In this document: piece by piece, positions 1-5,628 of the stretch
How the letters are laid out: the number at the start of each line of letters is the position of its first letter
Numbering within the stretch: position 1 is the stretch's first letter
DNA from: Acidobacteriota bacterium
GTDB taxonomy: Bacteria > Acidobacteriota > Vicinamibacteria > Vicinamibacterales > UBA2999
Assembly: GCA_013813075.1 (NCBI GenBank)
Contig: JACCSI010000363.1
Coordinates: 1-5,628 of the forward strand
DNA length: 5,628 nt
Direction of reading: 5' to 3'
Translations under genes and position numbers: made by a program
Notes under the pieces: model-generated
What the model saw: only the letters and a program-made list of their open reading frames with translations
The model's database searches: none
What the model was told of the DNA's origin: nothing

Positions 1-599
1 GGTGACCACAGCTCGACGTCCGGAGCATTTGCAGGGAACTGAAAGTCCCGCGGCATCACGCCAATCACCGTATGCGGCGCATCGTCGAGCACCATCGTCC
101 GACCCAGGACATTCGGGTCGCCGCCGAAGCGCCGCAGCCACGCCCCATGACTGAGCACGACCTTGCGCGCATCGTTGCTCGGCCGCTCCTCCTCGTCGGT
201 GAAGACGCGGCCTATCAGCGGCGGCACACCGAGCACGCGGTAGGTCACGGGCGTGAGGTCAACGGTCACCAGCCGTTCGGCTTCGCCGGCGCCCGTGAGC
301 GTATACCCGCGATAGCGGAAGAGCCCGATGTCCGCGAATGTTTGCGACCGTTCGCGCCAGTCGAGGTAAGTAGCTGTGGCGACCTGCGACCGCTCGATGT
401 TCTGGACCGCGCTGCTTTCCCAGATGCCGACAAGTGCGTCCGGCTGGGCGTAGGCAAGGGGCCGCAATAACACGCCGTTGAGCACGCTGAAAATTGTCGA
501 GTTGACGCCGATTGCCAGGCCGAGCGTCAGCACGATCACCGCAGCAAACCCCGGGTTGCTGGTCAAAAATCGCAGGGCTTCGCGGACGTCGTGCTTCAC
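1..599 (-). CDS. ADOP/MacB-type ABC transporter permease, N-terminal part (continues off the left edge)
   Basis: This is the first 199 residues of an inner-membrane permease. I translated it from the reverse strand, and the frame stays open to the window edge. The N-terminus starts VKHDVREALRFL, followed by a membrane segment at about residues 17-40 that includes the family-like stretch LTLGLAIGVNSTIFSVLNGV. Then comes NGVLLRPLAY (41-50) and the beginning of a MacB-type periplasmic domain, with YLDWRE (78-83), GRVFTDEEE (130-138) and VIGVMPRDF (178-186). These match the N-terminal MacB periplasmic core of ADOP (acidobacterial duplicated orphan permease) proteins, which are usually about 800 residues, so roughly a quarter is present. 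The GTG at 597-599 is the only usual start codon after an in-frame TGA seven codons upstream. No Shine-Dalgarno sequence precedes it. ADOP proteins generally lack a dedicated ATPase gene beside them; none is visible here on this strand. The substrate is unknown. The ABC genes at the right of the window are transcribed the other way and are unlikely partners. Confidence 0.88.
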   Translation of the reverse strand, partial: MKHDVREALRFLTSNPGFAAVIVLTLGLAIGVNSTIFSVLNGVLLRPLAYAQPDALVGIWESSAVQNIERSQVATATYLDWRERSQTFADIGLFRYRGYTLTGAGEAERLVTVDLTPVTYRVLGVPPLIGRVFTDEEERPSNDARKVVLSHGAWLRRFGGDPNVLGRTMVLDDAPHTVIGVMPRDFQFPANAPDVELWS

Positions 600-606
600 G
601 CGGCGG

Positions 607-615
607 ATAGTAGCA
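607..615 (-). promoter_or_regulatory. Possible extended -10 promoter element for the ADOP gene
   Basis: Read on the minus strand this is TGC followed by TACTAT, which fits the extended -10 pattern TGnTATAAT with four of six hexamer matches. The hexamer ends seven bases before the GTG start at 599, so transcription would begin at or next to the start codon. I found no convincing -35 box at normal spacing, which extended -10 promoters can lack. This is pattern matching only, and sigma-factor preferences of this organism are unknown. Confidence 0.3.
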
Positions 616-706
616 CTTCATGCGCAGCCCAACGCGACGACCCTCCATGCCCCGTTGGATCGAAACGAACGCTCAGGCCCCCTGGGCGTGCCGCCCCGGG
701 TCGCGC

Positions 707-712
707 TACGAT
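707..712 (+). promoter_or_regulatory. Possible -10 hexamer for ligC
   Basis: TACGAT matches four of six positions of the TATAAT consensus and lies five bases before the GTG at 718. If it is used, the transcript would start at about the start codon (leaderless). No recognisable -35 box is found 16-18 bp upstream, where the sequence is GC-rich. Weak evidence on its own. Confidence 0.22.
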
Positions 713-717
713 CGGTT

Positions 718-1791
718 GTGCCGAAGTTCCCGATTGAGCCTCCGGTCGAGCCGATGCTCGCGAAACTCGCCGACGCACTGCCGCAAGGCGACGCGTTTCT
801 TTACGAGCCAAAATGGGACGGGTTTCGTGCCATTGTCTTTCGTGACCGCGCCGACGACGTCTACATCCAGAGCCGCGACCTGCGTCCACTCGATCGTTAT
901 TTTCCTGAGCTGCACGAGGCGCTGAGTGCGAAGCTGCCTGCCGGTTCGGTGATCGACGGTGAAATCGTCATTGTCGGGCCACGAGGTCTGGATTTCGACG
1001 CCTTGCAGCTTCGGCTCCACCCCGCTGCGTCGCGCGTGGCCAAACTTGCGCAAGCAACACCTGCGGCGTTTGTCGCATTCGACGTGCTTGCGGTTGCCGG
1101 CGACAGCGTGATGGAGCGGCCGCAAACGGAACGCCGAACACAGCTCGAAGAGTTACTGAAGGGAACGCTCTCGCCCGTATACCTGACGCCGATGACGCGC
1201 GACCGCGGCATCGCGGCGCAGTGGCTGCAGCAGTTCGAGGGCGCCGGTCTCGACGGCGTCATCGCCAAGCCCGTTGACGCAACGTATCAACCCGGCAAGC
1301 GCACGATGCTCAAGGTCAAGCACGTGCGTACAGCCGACTGCGTCGTCGCAGGGTTTCGCTGGCACAAGAGCGGCAAGGATACGGTCGGTTCTCTGCTGCT
1401 CGGCCTCTACGACGATGGTGGCCTCCTGCATCACGTCGGCGTGACTTCCGCTTTCACGATGGTGAAGCGTAAGGAACTGGCACAGGAACTCGAGCCGCTG
1501 CGCACGGATGCGGCGACGCACCATCCGTGGCGTGACTGGGCAGAGGCGGACGGCAGTGGCGGTCGCATGCCGGGCGGGCAGAGCCGCTGGAGCGCCGGCA
1601 AAGATCTGTCGTGGGAGCCCCTGCGCATCGAGCGCGTCTGCGAAGTGAAATACGACCACCTGCAGGGCGACCGATTCCGCCATGCCGCGGTGTTCCTGCG
1701 GTGGCGGTCCGACAAACCGCCGGCCGCATGTCGCTACGACCAGCTCGAGGTTACGACTCCGTTCGAGCTCGCACAGGTGTTCGGGGCGTAG
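718..1791 (+). CDS. ligC: ATP-dependent DNA ligase, LigC type
   Basis: The 357-residue product should seal nicks in duplex DNA using ATP, through a lysine-AMP intermediate. The adenylation domain has motif I KWDG with the catalytic lysine K32, SRD at 52-54, GEI with E82 at 81-83, motif III FDVL at 121-124, motif IV DGVIAK at 179-184, and the motif V lysines K199 and K201. The OB-fold domain follows from about 205. It ends with stretches typical of LigC and LigD ligase domains: MPGGQSRWSAGKDLSW (284-299) and EVKYDHLQGDRFRH (309-322). The length fits stand-alone LigC, which is about 360 residues in mycobacteria, and there is no fused polymerase or phosphoesterase domain. I chose GTG 718 because similarity to the family begins within a few residues of it. 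GTG 688 is an in-frame alternative. An ATG at 478 would add 80 unrelated residues and run over the ADOP gene. The gene faces the primase-polymerase gene and shares its last 41 bp with it. The likely role is sealing after gap filling in excision repair, or end joining if Ku exists elsewhere. Confidence 0.93.
   Translation: MPKFPIEPPVEPMLAKLADALPQGDAFLYEPKWDGFRAIVFRDRADDVYIQSRDLRPLDRYFPELHEALSAKLPAGSVIDGEIVIVGPRGLDFDALQLRLHPAASRVAKLAQATPAAFVAFDVLAVAGDSVMERPQTERRTQLEELLKGTLSPVYLTPMTRDRGIAAQWLQQFEGAGLDGVIAKPVDATYQPGKRTMLKVKHVRTADCVVAGFRWHKSGKDTVGSLLLGLYDDGGLLHHVGVTSAFTMVKRKELAQELEPLRTDAATHHPWRDWAEADGSGGRMPGGQSRWSAGKDLSWEPLRIERVCEVKYDHLQGDRFRHAAVFLRWRSDKPPAACRYDQLEVTTPFELAQVFGA
1751..1791. other. 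Tail-to-tail coding overlap of ligC and the primase-polymerase gene
   Basis: The TAG stop of the ligase (1789-1791) lies inside the polymerase gene, and the TAA stop of the polymerase (1751-1753 on the complementary strand) lies inside the ligase gene. These 41 bp therefore encode both C-termini. No gap is left for an intergenic terminator, and I see no strong hairpin with a T-tract nearby. The two transcripts probably have complementary 3' ends. Confidence 0.9.
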
Positions 1792-3112
1792 GCCGCAGTT
1801 CCTCGGGGACGTGCTGCAGGTTGACGCGCACGCGTGTCCACGTCGATGACCGTCCGCGCATCGAGTCCACAAGGATGTCCGCGGGCTGAAGATACGCCGC
1901 GACGTTCGGATGACGCTGCTTCCATTCTTCGACGTCGGCAAGCGCATCGTCCTGACGATCCGCGCGCGCGATCTCAATAAGCGGGTGCTTCGGGATACGA
2001 CGCCCCTTCGGAGCCTTCACATCCTGCTCATCGTTTGTATCCTTCGAGCCCTTGGTGCGTTTCGTGGCCGTCGCCACCTTGGCGGCCGCGGCGCCTGACT
2101 TCGGAGGCTTCCGCGCTCGTGAAGGCTGCACCCTTGGCGGCTCACCTTCCTGTTTTTTGTATTGCGGCGGCCACGGCGCGTCGCCCAGCCCGTCCCGCTC
2201 ATCACGCGCCGACAACTCGAGGAGAACCTCGAGCGAGCACGGATGGGCGTTCATGTCCTGGTGACGATCGCCAACGTCCTTGAAACGCGCCGGCATGGTG
2301 GCCAACGTGAAGTCTGCAGGATTGCAGGCGGCGATCTCATCCCAGGTCATGGGCGCAGACACCCGGGCATCTGGCTTTGGTCTCACCGAGTAGGCCGCGG
2401 CGACCGTGCGATCCTTGGCGTTCTGGTTGTAGTCGATGAACACGCCGTGCCGCTCTTCTTTCCACCATTTGCTCGTGGCAATCGACGGCGCGCGCCGTTC
2501 AACTTCGCGCGCCAGTGCCACGGCGGCACGCCGAACCTCCGTAAATGTCCAACGGCGTTGCAGGCGGACGTTGACGTGAATCCCGCGAGAACCGGACGTC
2601 TTCGGCCAGCCGATGAGGCCGAAATCACCGAGCGTGGCGCGCACAACGCGGGCGACTTCCTGCACTTGCGGCCACTCCACTCCGGGCACCGGGTCGAGAT
2701 CGACGCGAAGCTCGTCGGGATGATCGAGATCGTCGGCGCTCACGGGATGAGGATGCAACACCAGGCACGCCAGGTTCGCCATCCACGCCAGCGCGGCGGC
2801 ATCGCGCGGCACAATCTCTTCAGCCGTGCGCCCTGACGGAAACTTCAGCTCGACGACCTCTATCCACTCGGGGCGCGACTCGGGCGCGCGCTTTTGATAA
2901 AAGAACTGTTCGGCGATCCCATTCGGATATCGAACGAGCACGTTGGGACGGCCTCCCGCGCCACGTAGCGCGCCCTCTGCCACGGCCAGGTAATAACGTG
3001 CGAGGTCCAGCTTGGTGTGGCCAGCGTCGGGAAAGAGGACCTTGTGCGGATTCGAAATCGACACCTCGCGACCTGAGACCTCGATGATTTCGGATTGGCT
3101 CTTTGCCGCCAT
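1751..3112 (-). CDS. Primase-polymerase (LigD-PolDom / Prim-PolC family) with basic linker and C-terminal tail
   Basis: The 453-residue product belongs to the archaeo-eukaryotic primase superfamily. These enzymes extend primers and fill short gaps, often preferring ribonucleotides. The polymerase domain covers about residues 10-315. Family hallmarks are NPHKVLFP (21-28), RYPNG (61-65), the metal-binding pair D138 and D140 in DLDP, the nucleotide-binding motif SGSRGIHV (173-180, H179), KWWKEER (215-221), and the third acidic residue D227 in FIDYNQN followed by AYSVRPK (240-246). A region rich in Lys, Ala, Pro and Arg (about 318-374) looks disordered. A tail (about 375-453) then reads [37 protein letters not shown] and HVPEELRP. 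I believe tails like this occur in some relatives, but its function is unknown to me. ATG 3112 is chosen because domain similarity starts soon after it. An upstream ATG at 3184 would add 24 unlikely residues. The only purine-rich run lies too close to the ATG to be a good ribosome site. The gene converges on ligC, its probable partner. There is no fused ligase or nuclease domain. Confidence 0.9.
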   Translation of the reverse strand: MAAKSQSEIIEVSGREVSISNPHKVLFPDAGHTKLDLARYYLAVAEGALRGAGGRPNVLVRYPNGIAEQFFYQKRAPESRPEWIEVVELKFPSGRTAEEIVPRDAAALAWMANLACLVLHPHPVSADDLDHPDELRVDLDPVPGVEWPQVQEVARVVRATLGDFGLIGWPKTSGSRGIHVNVRLQRRWTFTEVRRAAVALAREVERRAPSIATSKWWKEERHGVFIDYNQNAKDRTVAAAYSVRPKPDARVSAPMTWDEIAACNPADFTLATMPARFKDVGDRHQDMNAHPCSLEVLLELSARDERDGLGDAPWPPQYKKQEGEPPRVQPSRARKPPKSGAAAAKVATATKRTKGSKDTNDEQDVKAPKGRRIPKHPLIEIARADRQDDALADVEEWKQRHPNVAAYLQPADILVDSMRGRSSTWTRVRVNLQHVPEELRPTPRTPVRARTES

Positions 3113-3232
3113 TCCAAACAGCGTGACACGATCGGACGAGCAGGACAACCACCACGACCGCGGCTTGAGCCCGCCGCGAAACATATCCCTCGCGGTCTGT
3201 TACGCGCACATGTGACAGACTGGAATCCGATC
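3113..3232. promoter_or_regulatory. Divergent intergenic spacer between the primase-polymerase gene and the ABC operon
   Basis: This 120-bp gap lies between two genes transcribed in opposite directions and should contain promoters for both. I could not assign a credible -35/-10 pair on either strand; a TTGAGC at 3165-3170 has no good -10 partner at normal spacing. The most structured part is the dyad at 3195-3220. A short GGA at 3222-3224, eight bases before the GTG at 3233, is a weak ribosome binding site for the ATPase. Confidence 0.55.
3195..3220. repeat. Imperfect inverted repeat (possible operator or 5' leader hairpin) upstream of the ABC ATPase
   Basis: GTCTGT at 3195-3200 is the exact reverse complement of ACAGAC at 3215-3220. 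As RNA the stem extends inward to ten pairs, including two G-U wobbles, leaving a six-base loop (3205-3210). A second, perfect 8-bp palindrome, CACATGTG (3207-3214), overlaps its right half. The dyad ends 12 bases before the preferred ATPase start. It covers the alternative GTG at 3212, so if that start is used the right arm would be coding. It has no T-tract, so it is not a typical terminator. Confidence 0.4.
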
Positions 3233-3919
3233 GTGCCCCTCGTCAGCGCTAGAGATCTGCAGAAGGATTACGTCTCAGGAGAGGCGCGGGTCACGGCGCT
3301 TGCCGGCGTTTCACTGGAGCTCGTGCGCGGCGACTTCGTGGCGCTGATGGGACCTTCCGGCTGTGGCAAATCGACGCTGCTCCATCTCTGCGGCGCCATG
3401 GACAGGCCGTCGCAGGGCCGCCTCGTCTTTGAGGACCGGGACCTTGCCAGGCTCAGCGACGACGATCTGACGCGGCTGCGCCGCGAACGGATCGGTTTTG
3501 TCTTTCAGTTTTTCAACCTCTTACCGACGCTGACGCTTGGCGACAACGTCATGCTGCCGTGTCTGCTGAGCGGGATGCGCTCCGCCGACGCGGAGTCGCG
3601 TGCACGGCGGCTTGTCGATCGCGTCGGCATTGGTCATCGCTGGACGCATTATCCGCAGCAACTGTCCGGTGGCGAGATGCAGCGTGCGGCAATTGCGCGC
3701 GCACTGGTGCACGAGCCGGCGCTGCTGGTGGCCGACGAGCCGACTGGCAACCTCGATTCCGAGAACGGGGCGCGGGTCCTCGCCTTGCTCGTCGATCTCA
3801 ATCGCGACATGGGCGTGACGATTCTGCTGGCGACACATGCCGCGGACGTCGCGGCCGCGGCGACGCGGGTGCAGCGGATGCGGGACGGACGATTCGACGA
3901 TGCGCTGGCGGCTGTTTAA
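3233..3919 (+). CDS. ABC transporter ATP-binding protein, LolD/YbbA/MacB type
   Basis: This 228-residue cytoplasmic ATPase should power the permease encoded immediately downstream. All motifs are intact: Walker [10 protein letters not shown] (40-48, K46), Q-loop Q92 in [10 protein letters not shown], signature LSGGE (144-148), Walker B LLVADE (164-169, D168 and catalytic E169), D-loop GNLD (172-175) and switch histidine H202. The [11 protein letters not shown] stretch with GNLDSENG is characteristic of the LolD/MacB/FtsE-like (type VII, mechanotransmission) branch. The length equals that usual for YbbA and LolD. GTG 3233 is preferred because homologues begin with a short [12 protein letters not shown] strand and a weak GGA lies eight bases upstream. 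GTG 3212 would add seven residues. The gene's last 20 bases overlap the permease start. Such ATPases use ATP to move permease helices and transmit motion to the periplasm. The cargo, such as lipid, lipoprotein or peptide, cannot be read from this sequence. Confidence 0.92.
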   Translation: MPLVSARDLQKDYVSGEARVTALAGVSLELVRGDFVALMGPSGCGKSTLLHLCGAMDRPSQGRLVFEDRDLARLSDDDLTRLRRERIGFVFQFFNLLPTLTLGDNVMLPCLLSGMRSADAESRARRLVDRVGIGHRWTHYPQQLSGGEMQRAAIARALVHEPALLVADEPTGNLDSENGARVLALLVDLNRDMGVTILLATHAADVAAAATRVQRMRDGRFDDALAAV

Positions 3920-5628
3920 GCAGTTCATCCTGCGCCCCCTGGTGCAGGAGCGGGCGCGGACGCTGACGACGATGGTCGGCATCGCGCTGGGCGTCGGGGT
4001 GGTGCTCGCCATTCAGCTCACGAACGAGAGTTCGGTGCGCGGATTCGAGACCGCGCTCGAAACCGTGGCCGGCAAGACCGGCGTCGAAATTATTGGTCCG
4101 GCCGGCATCGATGAAACGGTGCTGCCGGAACTCGGCTGGCTGCGAGATGTTGGCTCCGTCAGCCCGGTCATCGAGGGCGAAATGGCGCTGGTGCACGGCG
4201 AGGCGCGCAGCCTACGCCGCGCCGAAGCGCTCAAGGTGCTTGGCGTCGACATCCTGCGCGATGTGACGTTGCGGCAGTACGTGATCGGCGGCGCAGCCTC
4301 ACCTGCAGGGTCGCCGGTGGCGGACGGCGGCGACATCAATCCGCAACGCTTTCTCGAGCTTCTCACGAGCCCGCAGAGCGTCGTCATCACCGAGAAGCTT
4401 GCCCGCCGCCGCGGCTACGCCGTTGGGGGCGAGATCCAGTTGATGGCCGGAGATCGCATCAACACCTATGTCGTGCGAGGACTACTCAAGGACGAGGGGC
4501 CGGCGCGGGTCATGGACGGCAGCTTCGTGCTGATGGACATCGCTGCCGCACAGCTTGCCTTCGCCCGCCTCGGCCGCATCGATCGCCTCGACGTGCAACT
4601 GCCGGGGTCGCCCGACAGCGCAGCGATCGATGCAGCAGTGCAAGCCATCGGCGCACGTCTGCCGAACGGCCTGACCGCGCAGCGACCAGGGCGGCGGGGC
4701 GAGCAGGTCGAACGCATGCTGGCGGCGTTCCACACCAACCTGACCGCGATGTCGTGGGTGGCACTCATCGTCGGTCTCTTTCTCGTGTACAACACCGTGA
4801 CCATCTCGGTGATCGCGCGCCGAGGCGAGATCGGCACGCTGCGCGCCCTCGGAGTGACGCGTGGCCAGGTGCTGGTGCTCTTCCTCGGTGAAGCCGTCGT
4901 GCTGGGCGTGGCGGGCACGATTCTCGGCATCGGGTTGGGCCGGGTACTGGCGGACTTTGCCGTCGGCCTGACCAGCGCCACTGTCAACACGCTTTATATC
5001 GCCACGGCCGCGGCGCCACCCAGGTTGACTGCGGGACTGGTAGCGTTGGCCTTCGCGATCGGCTTTCCGCTGGCGCTGGTCGCCGCCTGGCTACCGGCCC
5101 GTGAGGCCAGTCGGGTGACGCCAACGGCTGCAATGCGCGGTCACGACCAACTGATTTCGCGAGTCCGCTTGCGCGCCGCGACGCTGGCCGCGCCGGCGCT
5201 CGTGCTCGCCGCCGCGCTGGGGTTCGCGTCGCTTGGCCCCGTGAATGGGCGGCCGCTGTTCGGATATCTGTCGTCGTTTCTGATCATCGTCGGGGCGTCG
5301 TTGTCGGTCCCAGCGGTCGTCTACGCGCTCGCCCGCCTGATGCGGTCCCCGCTGCGGCGCCTGTTCGGCGTCGAAGGGCTGCTGGCGCACGCCAACCTCA
5401 CCGCGGCGATTCCCCGTCTGTCGATTTCCATTGCGGCGCTTGCCGTCAGCCTGTCGATGACGGTTGCGGTGGTCGTGATGATCGGCAGCTTTCGCGACAC
5501 GGTCATGTATTGGGTTGGTCAAACGGTGCAGGCAGACCTCTTCATCGGGCCCGGTATGCGGCCGGCCGTTGGATCGGCGCAAACGTTGTCGGCGCCGGTG
5601 ATTGATGCGGTGGGCGCGCACCCTGACG
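3900..5628 (+). CDS. FtsX-like ABC transporter permease, YbbP-like large type (continues off the right edge)
   Basis: The first 576 residues of an inner-membrane permease are present. I translated it by hand, and no stop occurs before the window edge. Predicted membrane segments lie at about 22-40, 282-304, 324-350, 376-399, 425-445, 455-477 and 503-529. A periplasmic domain spans about 41-280. The first FtsX core (about 282-413) contains [18 protein letters not shown] (307-324) and ends with [16 protein letters not shown] (398-413). The segment at 503-529 begins a second FtsX-type half, followed by the start of a second periplasmic region. This fits permeases of about 800-850 residues with two FtsX domains, like E. 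coli YbbP, rather than the 400-residue LolC or MacB-type half. ATG 3900 overlaps the ATPase gene by 20 nt, which suggests translational coupling and a shared mRNA. A GGGACGGA run at 3882-3889 could help ribosome binding. The substrate is unknown. Confidence 0.9.
   Translation, partial: MRWRLFKQFILRPLVQERARTLTTMVGIALGVGVVLAIQLTNESSVRGFETALETVAGKTGVEIIGPAGIDETVLPELGWLRDVGSVSPVIEGEMALVHGEARSLRRAEALKVLGVDILRDVTLRQYVIGGAASPAGSPVADGGDINPQRFLELLTSPQSVVITEKLARRRGYAVGGEIQLMAGDRINTYVVRGLLKDEGPARVMDGSFVLMDIAAAQLAFARLGRIDRLDVQLPGSPDSAAIDAAVQAIGARLPNGLTAQRPGRRGEQVERMLAAFHTNLTAMSWVALIVGLFLVYNTVTISVIARRGEIGTLRALGVTRGQVLVLFLGEAVVLGVAGTILGIGLGRVLADFAVGLTSATVNTLYIATAAAPPRLTAGLVALAFAIGFPLALVAAWLPAREASRVTPTAAMRGHDQLISRVRLRAATLAAPALVLAAALGFASLGPVNGRPLFGYLSSFLIIVGASLSVPAVVYALARLMRSPLRRLFGVEGLLAHANLTAAIPRLSISIAALAVSLSMTVAVVVMIGSFRDTVMYWVGQTVQADLFIGPGMRPAVGSAQTLSAPVIDAVGAHPD

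Larger units (their letters stand above)
600..717. promoter_or_regulatory. Divergent intergenic spacer between the ADOP gene and ligC
   Basis: This 118-bp gap separates two genes transcribed away from each other and must hold the promoters of both unless one is transcribed from further away. It contains candidate -10 hexamers next to each start (607-612 on minus, 707-712 on plus). It also holds a very GC-rich stretch near 684-700 with a small GGGCG/CGCCC dyad (684-688 and 692-696). The frame of the ligase stays open leftward through the whole spacer and into the ADOP gene, but that extension shows no ligase features. Confidence 0.6.

Noticed and set aside
684..696. A GC-rich hairpin (GGGCG/CGCCC) as a terminator
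   Set aside because: It lies between divergent gene starts, has only five pairs and no T-tract, so a terminator makes no sense there.
478..717. An 80-residue N-terminal extension of the ligase frame back to an ATG at 478
   Set aside because: The added residues show no ligase features, and this stretch lies across the start of the well-supported ADOP gene on the other strand. The family N-terminus matches GTG 718.
1153..1977. A 274-codon open frame on the minus strand opposite the ligase
   Set aside because: Its composition is rich in Arg, Ala and Cys with no recognisable motif, and it mirrors codon bias of the ligase and polymerase genes it crosses.
2162..2836. A 224-codon open frame on the plus strand inside the primase-polymerase gene
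   Set aside because: It is antisense to the conserved catalytic core, has no domain-like pattern, and is expected as a by-product of high GC content.
708..3135. The 8-mer ACGATCGG occurs in both divergent spacers (708-715 and 3128-3135), hinting at a shared operator for the repair pair
   Set aside because: Its core CGATCG also occurs several times inside coding regions of this window, and no flanking bases are shared, so chance explains it.
600..3232. The repair gene pair as a mobile cassette inserted between transporter genes
   Set aside because: I found no terminal repeats, target duplications, integrase or transposase, and base composition looks the same as in the neighbours.
4466..5621. 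Two long minus-strand open frames (4466-4990 and 5091-5621) opposite the permease
   Set aside because: Both are Arg/Pro/Ser-rich low-complexity translations complementary to clear membrane-protein coding sequence.

Overview
The window is dense, GC-rich bacterial DNA with five genes and little non-coding sequence. Several features suggest a soil-type Acidobacteriota or close relative, but no rRNA or marker gene here proves it. The leftmost gene begins like the ADOP permeases that are greatly expanded in Acidobacteriota. Codons are strongly biased to G or C, and GTG starts are common. The assignment is an inference.

Layout: (1) 1-599, minus strand, is the N-terminal part of an ADOP/MacB-type permease that runs off the left edge. 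(2) 600-717 is a divergent promoter spacer. (3) 718-1791, plus strand, encodes a complete 357-residue ATP-dependent DNA ligase of the LigC type. (4) 1751-3112, minus strand, encodes a complete 453-residue primase-polymerase of the LigD-PolDom/Prim-PolC type, with a basic linker and a C-terminal tail. Genes 3 and 4 converge, and their 3' ends overlap by 41 bp. (5) 3113-3232 is a second divergent spacer with an imperfect dyad. (6) 3233-3919, plus strand, is a LolD/YbbA/MacB-type ABC ATPase. (7) 3900-5628, plus strand, is a large FtsX-like permease that overlaps the ATPase gene by 20 nt and runs off the right edge.

Functionally there are two unrelated parts. The central pair (718-3112) is a DNA repair module: a polymerase that fills short gaps and a ligase that seals the nick, the two activities joined in one protein in LigD but encoded here by separate genes facing each other. 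No Ku gene and no nuclease domain is present, so the pair resembles the mycobacterial Prim-PolC/LigC excision-repair pair more than a complete end-joining locus. The outer genes are two independent type VII ABC (mechanotransmission) systems transcribed away from the module. The right one is an ATPase-permease operon whose start/stop overlap suggests translational coupling.

The points most worth following up are the tail-to-tail overlap of the polymerase and ligase genes, the polymerase's tail, possible leaderless GTG starts at the left divergent spacer, and the dyad just before the ABC operon. I saw no tRNA, rRNA, CRISPR array, insertion sequence or convincing terminator.
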